In this document: positions 27,834-36,976 of the stretch, piece after piece
How the letters are laid out: each line of letters begins with the position of its first letter
Numbering within the stretch: the stretch's first letter is position 1
Assembly (NCBI GenBank): GCA_034521495.1
Contig: JAXHMK010000009.1
Coordinates: forward strand, 427,001 to 491,000
From: Balneolaceae bacterium
GTDB lineage: Bacteria > Bacteroidota > Rhodothermia > Balneolales > Balneolaceae
Direction of reading: 5' to 3'
DNA length: 64,000 bases
The notes under the pieces: generated by a model
Told to the model about the DNA's origin: nothing
The model's input: the letters and a program-made list of their open reading frames with translations, nothing else
Database searches by the model: none
Program-made: the position numbers and the translations under genes

Positions 27834-30305
27834 TTAAAATCTCACTTTCACATTCGCCAGGATATTCCGTCCGGCCTGGGGATAGAAGTAGTTAAAGAAC
27901 CGTTCCTCGCCACCCGAAATCCATCCGAATGTGTAGCCGTTGGATACATACTCCTCATTTAAAATATTGTTAATTTGAAGAGAAGCCGTCACATTTTGAA
28001 CGATCGAGAGATCATTCAGTGAGTAGGAAAATCTCAGGTCGTTTACGAGATAAGGATCTATGGAACGAGCTTTGTTTTGCGTATTGTCTAAGTATTGACG
28101 AGACACATATTTGAGTGTCCATTCCGCAGTAAAACTCCCCGGTTTATAAGTCAGGATAGAGTTTGCAATGGTTGATGGGGAGAACGCGATATCCACATCG
28201 GTATAGGTTTCAGACTGCTGTCCTCCCTGGTCAAAATCATCCAAAAATCGTTGATACTCATCAATTTTATTTTGGCTGAAGGTAGCATTGCCACTCCATT
28301 CGAGATCTGTGAGAAGTCGGGCACCAACTTCCAGTTCAATTCCGGCACGGTAACTGTCTGGAACATTTTCGCGGATGTAACCGCCCACGTCATTCACAGC
28401 ACCTGTCAGGATCAACTGGTCTTTATAGTCCATATAGTAGAGATTTACTCCGGTACTAAATCGCTCAAATGTTGCGTCGTATCCCAACTCATAATCAAAC
28501 AACCGTTCGGGGTCGGGTCGGCTTTCCTGGCTGGATTCTACATACTCGTCACGAGTCGGTTCTTTTCCTCCCACACTCAAGGATGCAAACAGACGATGTC
28601 CGCCGGCCGGCCGATAAACAAATCCGAATTTTGGATTCAGAAAGTCGATTCGATCCGTTTGAGTTACGTCCTCAACATCACCGGTCTGATCGTCAATTCT
28701 CAACCCGAGAAATTCATAACTGACCGTTCGGTATTGCAGATCGGCATAAGCGTTGAATGTGGGAGTTAAATAGTAACTGAACTTACTGTATACATTAAAG
28801 TCGGTTTTGAAACCATTGTTGTCATAATATTTGTCACCGAGATCACTGTCTCCGGCAAAGCGGGCCCAGATCACTTCGCCAAAATGATCGCCATCGTATT
28901 CGTTGTACCCTCCTCCGATGGTTAGAGTCCAGTCTTTCGGCCGTTTCCATTCCGTTGAAAAAACGCCTCCATAGAAGTGATTGTCGAGCCAGCGTCTCCG
29001 GACCAAATCGGAGGATGAGATAGTTTCACCACCAATTTCTATGGGAGAGATATCGTAGGTACTCAAATCATCACTCCGCCGAAATTCCTCGAAATATCCT
29101 CGTCCGCGCGTATAGTGCAGCGAGGCATTTGCATTCCAGATATCTGAGAATCGGTAGGAGTAATGAAGCTGATAGTGATCTTGTTGATAGTTATCGGTTT
29201 GATCATCATACGTAAACTGGTTGAATTGACGATTTCCCAGGTTTTCTCTCCAGTGTTCGGCTTCCTCCTCACCCAAAAACAGGTTGTTGATATATGATTC
29301 AAGCTGCTGGGGATTGTTTTCCAGGATCGGTTCGGGAACGCCATTCCATGCCTGGTAGGTGATCTCTTTCCCGGAAAAAACATCCGCTTTTAACAAACTA
29401 TTTTTCCCGTGATGTGATCCCGAGAGGTAAAACGATCTTAAATCAGATCGCGCCCGGTCGATATATCCGTCTGAATCAATTTTAGAAAGCCGGCCTTCAA
29501 ACTGCCAGCCGTTATCCATCAACCCGGAGCCGAGCTGGACGTTCGCTTTTCGGGTTCCGTATGAGCCGATTCCGGTAGTAATTTGGCCATAGGCGCTGGA
29601 TCGCATCAGTGCTGTCTGAAGGTTCATCGTCGCGCCAAATGCTCCGGCTCCCTGCGTGGATGTTCCTACTCCCCGTTGAATCTGGATGTTCTGGGTTGAG
29701 GACGCCAGATCCGGCATATTCACCCAAAATACACCGTGCGATTCTGCATCATTCAGTGGAATACCGTTAATAGTTACGTTGATTCGTCCGGGATCAACAC
29801 CACGAATTCGAATACCGGTGTAGCCAATTCCCGCTCCGGCATCTGAGGTTGCTACCACCGATGGTGCAGATTGAACCAGCATGGGAATATCCTGTCCCAG
29901 GTTCTGATCCTCAATCTCTTCACGGTTGATATTGCTGTATGCAATCGGTGTTGATTCATCCACCCGAAGTGCATTTACAAAAACTTCGCCACTCATAATC
30001 ACACGTTCATCGAGAGCAACTTCGATGAATTCACCGGGATCTGTGATGCTTACGGTTTGAGTTTCGTATCCGACGAAACTGATGGTAATTTCGCTGACAT
30101 CAGTGGTGAGTTCTAATTGAAAAGAACCATCAGGCTCAGTAGAGGTGCCGTTGGCCGTTTGGTTTTCTAAAACCGTGGCACCTTCAAGCGGTTCGCCAGA
30201 TGAGCTATCCGTTACACGGCCTTCGATAGTTTGAGAGTAGAGTTGAAATGGAATCGCAGCCAATAGAATCACTGCGAAAAAGAAAGAATTGAATTGTTTG
30301 AGCAT
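27834..30305 (-). CDS. TonB-dependent receptor, probably for thiamine or a thiamine derivative
   Basis: An 823-residue outer-membrane receptor. A signal peptide (residues 1-25) is followed by a CarboxypepD_reg-like domain (about 26-95, IEGRVTDSSSGEPLEGATVL), a plug domain with IRIRGVDPGRINVTINGIPL, and a large beta-barrel ending in an aromatic strand (ILANVKVRF). Its 5' leader carries a TPP riboswitch, so expression should fall when thiamine pyrophosphate is plentiful, pointing to uptake of thiamine or a precursor. The ATG has a good ribosome-binding site (GGAGG, with four bases before the ATG). Energised by TonB-ExbBD encoded elsewhere. Confidence 0.92.
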   Translation of the reverse strand: MLKQFNSFFFAVILLAAIPFQLYSQTIEGRVTDSSSGEPLEGATVLENQTANGTSTEPDGSFQLELTTDVSEITISFVGYETQTVSITDPGEFIEVALDERVIMSGEVFVNALRVDESTPIAYSNINREEIEDQNLGQDIPMLVQSAPSVVATSDAGAGIGYTGIRIRGVDPGRINVTINGIPLNDAESHGVFWVNMPDLASSTQNIQIQRGVGTSTQGAGAFGATMNLQTALMRSSAYGQITTGIGSYGTRKANVQLGSGLMDNGWQFEGRLSKIDSDGYIDRARSDLRSFYLSGSHHGKNSLLKADVFSGKEITYQAWNGVPEPILENNPQQLESYINNLFLGEEEAEHWRENLGNRQFNQFTYDDQTDNYQQDHYQLHYSYRFSDIWNANASLHYTRGRGYFEEFRRSDDLSTYDISPIEIGGETISSSDLVRRRWLDNHFYGGVFSTEWKRPKDWTLTIGGGYNEYDGDHFGEVIWARFAGDSDLGDKYYDNNGFKTDFNVYSKFSYYLTPTFNAYADLQYRTVSYEFLGLRIDDQTGDVEDVTQTDRIDFLNPKFGFVYRPAGGHRLFASLSVGGKEPTRDEYVESSQESRPDPERLFDYELGYDATFERFSTGVNLYYMDYKDQLILTGAVNDVGGYIRENVPDSYRAGIELEVGARLLTDLEWSGNATFSQNKIDEYQRFLDDFDQGGQQSETYTDVDIAFSPSTIANSILTYKPGSFTAEWTLKYVSRQYLDNTQNKARSIDPYLVNDLRFSYSLNDLSIVQNVTASLQINNILNEEYVSNGYTFGWISGGEERFFNYFYPQAGRNILANVKVRF

Positions 30306-30337
30306 TACGCCTCCGTCAATTTTATAATTGAAGGAGG

Positions 30338-30460
30338 GGGTTGCATGCTGCTTTTAAACGCATGCGTGCAGATCGGTTTCCCTACGCCGGTATGATCCGG
30401 TTCAGGTTCTCAGGGTATGATCTCAGTCCCGGCATTTCTACCGGGACACCCCCAACCTTT
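30338..30460 (-). promoter_or_regulatory. TPP riboswitch (THI element) in the TonB receptor leader
   Basis: Read on the minus strand, the leader contains GGGGTGTCCCGG, then GGGACTGAGATCATACCC and the highly conserved CTGAGAACCTGAACCGGATC..CGTAGGGAAACC core (split here by position: core about 30375-30457). Downstream lies a GCATGC.../...GCATGC hairpin and then CCCCCTCC at 30338-30345, which can pair with the GGAGG Shine-Dalgarno sequence of the receptor gene. The expression platform therefore looks translational (ribosome-site masking), though attenuation is not excluded. Confidence 0.93.
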
Positions 30461-30525
30461 TTGATTGGTTAAGCTTTAAAAATAGGCACGAAACTCGTAT
30501 GCTTCAAATAAAAAGAAAAAAAAGA

Positions 30526-31770
30526 ATGTATCTGATCAAATCCACCTTCCCTGTTCTATTTTTATCCTTTCTGTTTTTAGTGTCCTGTGATGAAATCGAG
30601 GTAGATCAGACATCAGAAGAATTTTTGCAAGAGCACATCACCTGGCTGGCTGATGAAGAAAGAGGCGGTCGGCTTGCAGGTACTATTGATGAGGCAGAAG
30701 CAGCCAATTACATTTCCGATCATTTTTTACAATACGGACTTGAACCGGCGGGCAATCGGGGAACCTACATCCAGCAGTTTACACTGGAGGGACCGATGGT
30801 TCAGGCGATGGACCTTGAAAACCGGGTGTCGAGAAATGTTGTTGGCATGATTGAAGGAGAGGAGTTTCCGGGCAGATACATCATTATAGGTGCTCACTAC
30901 GACGGGCAGGGAATGGGCGGTGCCATCTCTATGAACATGAATGCAGAACCGGCGCTACACTACTCTGCGGATGATAATGCATCTGGCACAGCCGGGCTAT
31001 TTTATTTAGCCAGAGAGTTTGCCAGGGAACGTCCGCAAAGCAGCATTTTGATGATCGCTTTCTCAGGTGAAGAACTCGGTTTAATCGGCTCAAAACATTT
31101 TGTGGATGAGATGGATATCGCCCCCGATTCTGTATTGGCAATGATTAACCTGGATATGATCGGCCGGTTGAATAACAAAGAGTTGAATATTTTTGGTACC
31201 GGCACATCTTCAAAGTGGGAAGAGGTTTTGCTATCTGTAGAAAACGATTCACTTGAGATTACAACCAGTGCAGGAGGAATGGGAGCCAGCGATCACGCCT
31301 CCTTTTATCAGGCAGATATTCCGGTATTGCATTATTACACCGGTACTCACAATCAATATCACAGAGAAACGGATACTGCTGATTTGATTAATTACACCGG
31401 TTTGGTTCGCGTGCTGGAGCATGTAGAAAATGTAACACGATCTCTGGATTCCATGCCAACGGCTGAAATGGATTTCCTGGAATCAACCGATCAACGAAGT
31501 GTAACTCGCATGCGGGATGGAGTGACCCTCGGTGTAATGCCCGATTATACCTACTCCGAAGGCGGATTTCGGATAGATGAAGTTCGGCCAGATGGAACCG
31601 CAGGGGAAGCCGGATTCCAAGACGGAGATATTATCATTGGAATGGATGGACAAGAGATTGGGGATATTTATGATTACATGGAAGTTCTGAATACGCTTGA
31701 GAGTGGGGATACGATTTCAATAAAAATTCTTCGGAATGAACAAAAAATGGAATTAGAAGTTACTTTTTAG
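30526..31770 (+). CDS. M28 family metallopeptidase with C-terminal PDZ domain, lipoprotein
   Basis: An exported zinc aminopeptidase-like protein. The N-terminus is a lipoprotein signal with lipobox FLVSC (Cys at about residue 20). Zinc ligands of the M28 fold appear in order: H in GAHYDGQG, D in ADDNASGTAGL, E in GEELGLIGS, D in NLDMIGRL and H in YHRETDTAD. A PDZ domain follows (about residues 330-414, AGFQDGDIIIGMDG). An upstream ATG at 30499 is also in frame but gives a basic extension, so I chose 30526. Divergent from the riboswitch-controlled receptor. Confidence 0.9.
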   Translation: MYLIKSTFPVLFLSFLFLVSCDEIEVDQTSEEFLQEHITWLADEERGGRLAGTIDEAEAANYISDHFLQYGLEPAGNRGTYIQQFTLEGPMVQAMDLENRVSRNVVGMIEGEEFPGRYIIIGAHYDGQGMGGAISMNMNAEPALHYSADDNASGTAGLFYLAREFARERPQSSILMIAFSGEELGLIGSKHFVDEMDIAPDSVLAMINLDMIGRLNNKELNIFGTGTSSKWEEVLLSVENDSLEITTSAGGMGASDHASFYQADIPVLHYYTGTHNQYHRETDTADLINYTGLVRVLEHVENVTRSLDSMPTAEMDFLESTDQRSVTRMRDGVTLGVMPDYTYSEGGFRIDEVRPDGTAGEAGFQDGDIIIGMDGQEIGDIYDYMEVLNTLESGDTISIKILRNEQKMELEVTF

Positions 31771-31786
31771 AGTATTCTTTTTGAAG

Positions 31787-31935
31787 GGAAAAACTCTCCT
31801 CTTGAGAGGAGACAGATGACAGAGCGTATTAGCGATGTCATCAGAGATGTGTCTAACGCGACGCAAACCCTGAGCTTATCATGACTGCTTATGCTGTCAT
31901 GATTTCGCTTTTCCCTCCAAAGAGGGGAGTTTCAT
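31787..31935. repeat. Long hairpin element, CTCTCCTC type (family D)
   Basis: Left AACTCTCCTCTTGAGAGGAG and right CCCTCCAAAGAGGGGAG bracket about 149 bp that pair end to end. Related to the element at 11288. It fills the gap between the M28 peptidase gene and the TPR lipoprotein gene. Confidence 0.65.
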
Positions 31936-32047
31936 TGCTCTTTGGAGCTATTTATAATCGCGTATAATTTGATGAGTGATCTCGTGCTAATCAAAGCAGG
32001 ACACTTTTAAACAACCGCAAAACAATCAAGCCTGTAAAATTTCATAT

Positions 32048-33004
32048 ATGAAGGATCATAATAATAGTTATCTCTTTTTGGTAATACTCCTCCCGCTCAT
32101 GTTTTCCTGTAAGGAAAGGAGTCTTGATCTGCCACCACTTCCAGGGGGTGTTCAGGCGATTTCATTATTGGGGGATACTCTTGAAACACGGGAACTATCG
32201 CAAGAAGTGTACAATGAACAAAATCCAAAATTGGTGGATGCAGTCGCTGATTATCGGGAAGATCCCGACGATGCCGATAATATTATTTGGCTGGGACGGC
32301 GAACAGCGTACGTTGGGGAGTATCGCGAAGCTGTTCGGATGTTCACCGAAGGAATTTATAAATTTCCGCAGGATCCAAGAATGTATCGTCACCGCGGACA
32401 CCGCTACATCACGTTGCGCCAGTTTGATCCCGCCATCAAGGATTTTGAATACGCCAAAGCGATGATGGAGGGTATGGAAGACCAGGCAGAACCCGATGGC
32501 CTGCCGAATGAGTTAAATGAGCCACAAAGCACGCTGAAGTCGAATGTGTATTATCACAAAGGATTGGCTCACTACCTGAAAGGCGAGTTTGAAGATGCAA
32601 TTACTGAGTATGAAAACGGGCTGCAATTAGAGCTCACGGATGATATGAGAATTGCACTGCTCTATTGGTACTATATGGCGCTAAAAAGATCTGGTAATGA
32701 TCTGAAAGCCGGAGAAATTATCGAACCTGTTAATGCGGAGATTGATCTTATTGAAAATGAGGCGTATCTGAATCTGCTTCTTGTTTTTAAAGGAGTTTTT
32801 GATCCCAATCGGTTGATGGAAGTCTCCGACGATGCTTTGGAAAATGCAACGCTCGCATACGGAATCGGCAACTGGCACTATATCAACGGACGAGAGGAAA
32901 GGGCAATCTCTATCTGGGAAAATGTCTATCAAACGGATGAATGGCCGGCATTTGGGTACATAGCTTCCGAAGCTGAGTTAGCCCGACTTTTCGAAAATTT
33001 GTGA
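32048..33004 (+). CDS. TPR-repeat lipoprotein
   Basis: A 318-residue protein with a lipobox LMFSC near residue 21 and several tetratricopeptide units, for example AVRMFTEGIYKFPQDPRMYR and AIKDFEYAKAMMEG, then DAITEYENGLQLELTDDMRI. It probably acts as a periplasmic or outer-membrane scaffold for protein interactions. No partner is obvious. Separated from the peptidoglycan-binding gene by about 200 bp. Confidence 0.85.
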   Translation: MKDHNNSYLFLVILLPLMFSCKERSLDLPPLPGGVQAISLLGDTLETRELSQEVYNEQNPKLVDAVADYREDPDDADNIIWLGRRTAYVGEYREAVRMFTEGIYKFPQDPRMYRHRGHRYITLRQFDPAIKDFEYAKAMMEGMEDQAEPDGLPNELNEPQSTLKSNVYYHKGLAHYLKGEFEDAITEYENGLQLELTDDMRIALLYWYYMALKRSGNDLKAGEIIEPVNAEIDLIENEAYLNLLLVFKGVFDPNRLMEVSDDALENATLAYGIGNWHYINGREERAISIWENVYQTDEWPAFGYIASEAELARLFENL

Positions 33005-33209
33005 CATAGACGTTAAAATTCCCGGTTTCTATACTGAACTGTTAAACGGGTATTCCAAACAGATTTTTAAAAAATTCGTTACAAAAGAACCTTTTGATCA
33101 TCATCCTATTACAGAGGAGTGAAAACCTGGCAGTAAAGTTCAAAAGTTAAAAACCAGTAGTGAACTTTTGATTATTAAAAACAATGAACCCTTAACCAAA
33201 AATGTGATT

Positions 33210-34157
33210 ATGGCAGTTTACAGAAGAGGATCAACCGGCGATGAAGTAAAACGAATCCAGCGAAAGCTTCAGGAAGAAAATCACTATCATGGCCCGATTG
33301 ACGGAATATTTGGCGGAGGGACGGAGAGTGCGGTAAAAGCTTTTCAGCGGGCTGAGGAATTATCAGTTGATGGAGTGGTTGGGCCGAACACCTGGAAAGA
33401 ACTGTTTGATGAAGATGAGGTTCAGCCACCGGCAATTTTAAATGAGGAGCTGTCCTACAGGTGTCTGGCGTTAACCGGCTCTTTTGAAACGGGCAAGCCG
33501 CCGCCGGACTGTTTTGCAGGAATTACAGGTGATTTTGACGGTCAGGCGATCAGCTTTGGTGCACTTCAGTGGAATATCGGGCAAAAAAGTTTGCAGCCGC
33601 TTTTATTAAAAATGGATGAGCAACATCCGGATATAATGGAGGAAATTTTTGCCGACTATTGTGGTGAGCTTCGGGAAATTCTAAAAGCCCGGCAAGAGCA
33701 ACAGATGGATTGGGCAAGGTCTTTACAGGATCCCAATCGATTTGTATTAAGAGAACCCTGGCGCGGCCTGTTTAAAAGCCTGGGGCGAAATAAAAAGTTT
33801 CAGGATATGCAGGTAGAATCTGCTGACAGATTATACGATGCTGCCATAGATCTTGCCGAAGATTATGGTTTAAAATCTGAACGGGCGGTGGCGCTGATGT
33901 TTGATATTAAAGTGCAGAATGGAAGTATCTACGAATATGTAAAAGAACAGATACTTCGCGATTTTGATCAACTACCCGAGAATGCCGGTGAGGAAGAGCA
34001 CCTTGTGGTCGTGGCGAATCGCAGGGCGGAAGCATCAAATCCTCGTTGGGTAGAGGATGTTCGAACCCGTAAACTGACCATCGCCAGGGGTGAGGGCACT
34101 GTTCACGGCATGCACTACAATCTTGAGGAAGATTATGGAATTCGAATAGAGAACTGA
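33210..34157 (+). CDS. Peptidoglycan-binding protein with lysozyme/chitosanase-like catalytic domain
   Basis: A 315-residue protein whose N-terminus is a PG_binding_1 domain: YRRGSTGDEVKRIQRKL, then DGIFGGGTESAVKAFQ and DGVVGPNTWKEL. The rest carries ALTGSFETGKPPPDC and GITGDFDGQAISFGALQWN, whose Glu and Asp resemble the acid/base pair of the lysozyme superfamily (GH46-like). Hence it may cut glycan strands. No signal peptide is visible, so export is unclear. A longer frame from 33168 (TTG) adds 14 residues; I chose the ATG at 33210. Confidence 0.7.
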   Translation: MAVYRRGSTGDEVKRIQRKLQEENHYHGPIDGIFGGGTESAVKAFQRAEELSVDGVVGPNTWKELFDEDEVQPPAILNEELSYRCLALTGSFETGKPPPDCFAGITGDFDGQAISFGALQWNIGQKSLQPLLLKMDEQHPDIMEEIFADYCGELREILKARQEQQMDWARSLQDPNRFVLREPWRGLFKSLGRNKKFQDMQVESADRLYDAAIDLAEDYGLKSERAVALMFDIKVQNGSIYEYVKEQILRDFDQLPENAGEEEHLVVVANRRAEASNPRWVEDVRTRKLTIARGEGTVHGMHYNLEEDYGIRIEN

Positions 34158-34606
34158 ATTTAACCGATTCTATATTCAAATTAGAAATATTGATTTAACA
34201 AGAAGGCCGGTACTCTGTTTAATTTCTAAATGGTTTAATTCCCCGACCCCGTGGATCGCAAAAGATTAAAGTCCCCCTTCGAAGGGGGAAAGCGAGCGGA
34301 GTGAGCAAGGGGGATGATGTTCTACGTTTTGTATTGTCCAGACCTTGGTTCTGAGGTACAGGAGTTCATCCCCCATTGCCCCCTTCGAAGGGGGACACTT
34401 CACAATAAGTGCATAGATTGTTAAAATAATTTGGATTATAAATTGATTTGATTCTCGTGAATAGAAATTTGATCATCTACAGGAACTATCCAATGTTAAT
34501 GTTATTAGAGGAAGAAAGAGATCATCAAACACAGATTAATAGCGTATTGTTCTGAGTTAATGATGCCAGTTTTCTTATCTTATCTTTAGAATTTTTTGAG
34601 GTAGTA
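34158..34606. other. 449-bp intergenic region with long family C hairpin
   Basis: Between 34259 and 34405, GTCCCCCTTCGAAGGGGGA occurs at the left and CCCCCTTCGAAGGGGGAC at the right, with AGGGGGATGATGTTCTACG and the matching CATCCCCCATTG inside, so the ~145 bp fold into one long hairpin. The remaining sequence is AT-rich and shows no gene. The downstream lipoprotein probably starts transcription here. Confidence 0.7.
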
Positions 34607-35311
34607 ATGTTTATGAAAAAATACTTTTTGACTGTTTTAATATTCCCATTTCTGCTAATGGTTGGCTGTAATTCTTATACATGGGAAGATGCTCAGCAAA
34701 CAGATACTTACGAGGCTTACAAGGCATATATTGAAGAAAACCCACAGGGCGAGTTTGTTGATGAAGCCCGGGAACTTGCAGAACTGCGCTATTGGGATTC
34801 GATCAAGAAGGATTCAACAGCGACTTCTTTTCAAACCTATTTGAACCGGTTTCCAAACGGTCAGTTTCAATCCGAAGCAGAAGAAAAACTCAATCAATTA
34901 GCCAGGGCAAATCTTTCCTCCGAGGGGCGGGTAACCGGCTCAAATGTTATTATTCGAAGCGACCATACAACCGAATCGTCATCTGTGGGGGTTGTAGCCA
35001 GGGAGGGTACAGTGGTAAATATTCTTGATTTTTATAGTTCAGGAAACAGTAAAGAAGCAATTTTGAGTAGTGATGTACGTGTTCTTGAAAATGGACGTCA
35101 GATTAATTTATCGTCTGGCAAAGCCATAAATATACTTTCTGATCGTATGGATTCTGTCCGGGTGTCCGTTTCTACAGCTCAATACGGCAAAATAGAAGTT
35201 ACTGTCAGTAAAGAAAATATAGAACCGATGAGCGGAGAAAAATGGTATAAAATTACCACTCGCGATGATATTTCAGGATGGATTTATGGTAAGTTTATTG
35301 AGGAATTGTAG
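34607..35311 (+). CDS. Lipoprotein with C-terminal SH3-like domain
   Basis: A 234-residue protein with a lipobox LMVGC near residue 21, two helical segments rich in Glu/Ala (TPR- or YbgF-like), and a bacterial SH3 domain at the end (SNVIIRSDHTTESSSVGVV ... KWYKITTRDDISGWIYGKF). SH3b domains often bind peptidoglycan, so an envelope role is likely. A second possible ATG at 34613 (MKKYF) is equally good. Confidence 0.75.
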   Translation: MFMKKYFLTVLIFPFLLMVGCNSYTWEDAQQTDTYEAYKAYIEENPQGEFVDEARELAELRYWDSIKKDSTATSFQTYLNRFPNGQFQSEAEEKLNQLARANLSSEGRVTGSNVIIRSDHTTESSSVGVVAREGTVVNILDFYSSGNSKEAILSSDVRVLENGRQINLSSGKAINILSDRMDSVRVSVSTAQYGKIEVTVSKENIEPMSGEKWYKITTRDDISGWIYGKFIEEL

Positions 35312-35394
35312 AGTTTTATGAAATACTTAGTTCCCCGAATGGGAATTGCTTTGCAGGCTCGTAGTGATCAAATTTGCTACATATTTCAACAGCC

Positions 35395-35534
35395 TCATAG
35401 AAGGCTTTGCAAAACTCTGACCGTCATCCTGAACTCGATTCAGGATCTCCAGATACTGGGTATAAAGATGAATGGAGAATCTGAATTGAGTTCAGATTGA
35501 CCGATAACCACGGTTTTGCAAAGCCTTCTCATAT
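35395..35534. repeat. Nested palindromic element (family G) upstream of the VanY-like gene
   Basis: Outer arms AGAAGGCTTTGCAAAAC (about 35399) and GTTTTGCAAAGCCTTCT (about 35513) are perfect inverses. Inside lies a second repeat, GTCATCCTGAACTCGATTCA ... GAATTGAGTTCAGATTGAC, of a type also found at 60335-60478. It resembles a short non-autonomous mobile element. Confidence 0.65.
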
Positions 35535-35586
35535 CGCTTTCAAATCCTATAAATACACTAAAAACCAACATATTTATATACATATT

Positions 35587-36360
35587 ATGAGAGTATTCTT
35601 TTTTCTTTTTTCAATTCTATTAATCAGTTGCAGTGCAGAACAGTCTCCTTCCAATGATGAGCAAAACTCTGTTTCTGATAAGTCACAAGCCACAGCAAAT
35701 GATTCACTTCAAGTAGATGTTTCAACTGATTTTGTGACTGGTCAGTTTGATTTTAAAACTCATGAGGATTTCGTGAAAGTTGATCCCCAGGATGCCAATA
35801 AAGAGGTGTACCTGCATGAAGAAACTTATGAAGCTTTTCAGGCAATGGCTGATAGTGCTAAAAAGGATGGAATCTCACTTATCATTGTGTCGGGAACCCG
35901 AAATTTTGGGTATCAAAAAGCAATCTGGGATCGAAAATGGAATAACTCCTCTGCTGGTACCGACCTGGAAAAAGCTGAAGAAATCCTTGAATACAGCTCC
36001 ATGCCGATGACTTCTCGCCATCATTGGGGAACAGATATCGATCTGAACAACCTGAACAACAGTTATTTTGATGAAGGGCAGGGAAAGAAAGAGTATGAGT
36101 GGTTAAAATCACATGCCAACGATTTCGGGTTTTATCAAACCTATACCGATAAAAGCCGGAATGGGCGAACCGGATACAACGAAGAAAAATGGCACTGGTC
36201 CTACATGCCGCTTGCGTCCCAATATCTGATGTACTACAACCGGCATATCACCAACGAAGATATTACCGGATTTGAGGGATCGGATTTAGCTACTGAGATC
36301 GATATGGTGAAAAACTACGTAAATGGGGTATCTGTTGATGTGCTGAATTATTCAGAGTAG
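35587..36360 (+). CDS. D-alanyl-D-alanine carboxypeptidase, VanY family, lipoprotein
   Basis: A 257-residue exported peptidase of the VanY/peptidase M15 family, which trims the terminal D-Ala of peptidoglycan stem peptides. A lipobox LLISC lies near residue 12. Zinc ligands appear in SRHHWGTDIDL (His/Asp) and the C-terminal EKWHWSYMP (His). The frame continues upstream to 35497, but that adds 30 residues overlapping the repeat and spoils the signal sequence, so I chose the ATG at 35587. Confidence 0.88.
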   Translation: MRVFFFLFSILLISCSAEQSPSNDEQNSVSDKSQATANDSLQVDVSTDFVTGQFDFKTHEDFVKVDPQDANKEVYLHEETYEAFQAMADSAKKDGISLIIVSGTRNFGYQKAIWDRKWNNSSAGTDLEKAEEILEYSSMPMTSRHHWGTDIDLNNLNNSYFDEGQGKKEYEWLKSHANDFGFYQTYTDKSRNGRTGYNEEKWHWSYMPLASQYLMYYNRHITNEDITGFEGSDLATEIDMVKNYVNGVSVDVLNYSE

Positions 36361-36479
36361 TCTTGCATGAAATGTGATTTAGAAAGTCATTTCATGTTAC
36401 TGTGGGTAGATAGAGAGTCAATATTTTTTTGACGTTTTTTTCGTTACTTTCGTATTGAACATCCTCTAATTTATGTGCT

Positions 36480-36656
36480 ATGGATTTGACGATAAACAAG
36501 AAAAGAATTTTTAAAGCCCTGGAGGACCTTCCAGAAGACGCAACAATTGAAGATGCACAATATCGATTACATGTGCTTGAGCAAGTCAGTAAGTCGCTTG
36601 CCAATACCGGAGAAAAAATTCCTCAGGAAGAGATTGAAAAAGAGTTTTTTATGTGA
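36480..36656 (+). CDS. Small antitoxin-like protein of a RelE/ParE-type pair
   Basis: A 58-residue acidic protein (starts MDLTINKKRIFKALEDLPED, ends with EIEKEFFM) in the position of an antitoxin directly upstream of a RelE/ParE-like reading frame; its TGA overlaps a GTG start. Antitoxins of this size with the pattern LPEDATIEDAQYRLHVLEQV occur with type II toxins. Function inferred from context. Confidence 0.65.
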   Translation: MDLTINKKRIFKALEDLPEDATIEDAQYRLHVLEQVSKSLANTGEKIPQEEIEKEFFM

Positions 36657-36935
36657 AAGCGAGAAAAAATCTGCAAAGATTCCGGGAGTCACTATAAACA
36701 ATTTAGTAAAACAGCAGCCAAAGAAGTTATCGAAGGCATTATTCATGCAACTCGTAGATTAGAAAACTTTCCCAAATCCGGACGAGTGATTCCCGAAATT
36801 TCAGATACAGATTTTCGGGAGGTAATATGGAACGATTGGCGAATAATTTATATGATGCCTGAGGAAAACGAAGAGTTTATTGAGCTATTTCAAAGAATTG
36901 AAGGTATTCGTATTGAAAATTGGGTTTCAAGATAA
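36653..36935 (+). pseudogene. RelE/ParE-family toxin with +1 frameshift
   Basis: Starting at GTG 36653 the frame reads KARKNLQRFRE and then stops. Skipping one base near 36690 continues as YYKQFSKTAAKEVIEGII, then RRLENFPKSGRVIPEIS, DFREVIWNDWRIIY and a final QRIEGIRIENWVSR, a well-conserved RelE/ParE body. Thus the toxin is interrupted by one extra base (real mutation or sequence error). An intact antitoxin beside a dead toxin would be a relic; the reverse would need correction of the sequence. Confidence 0.75.
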
Positions 36936-36976
36936 GTGATTTAGTAAAGTCGAATATTGAGTGTGAATTGCGACTT

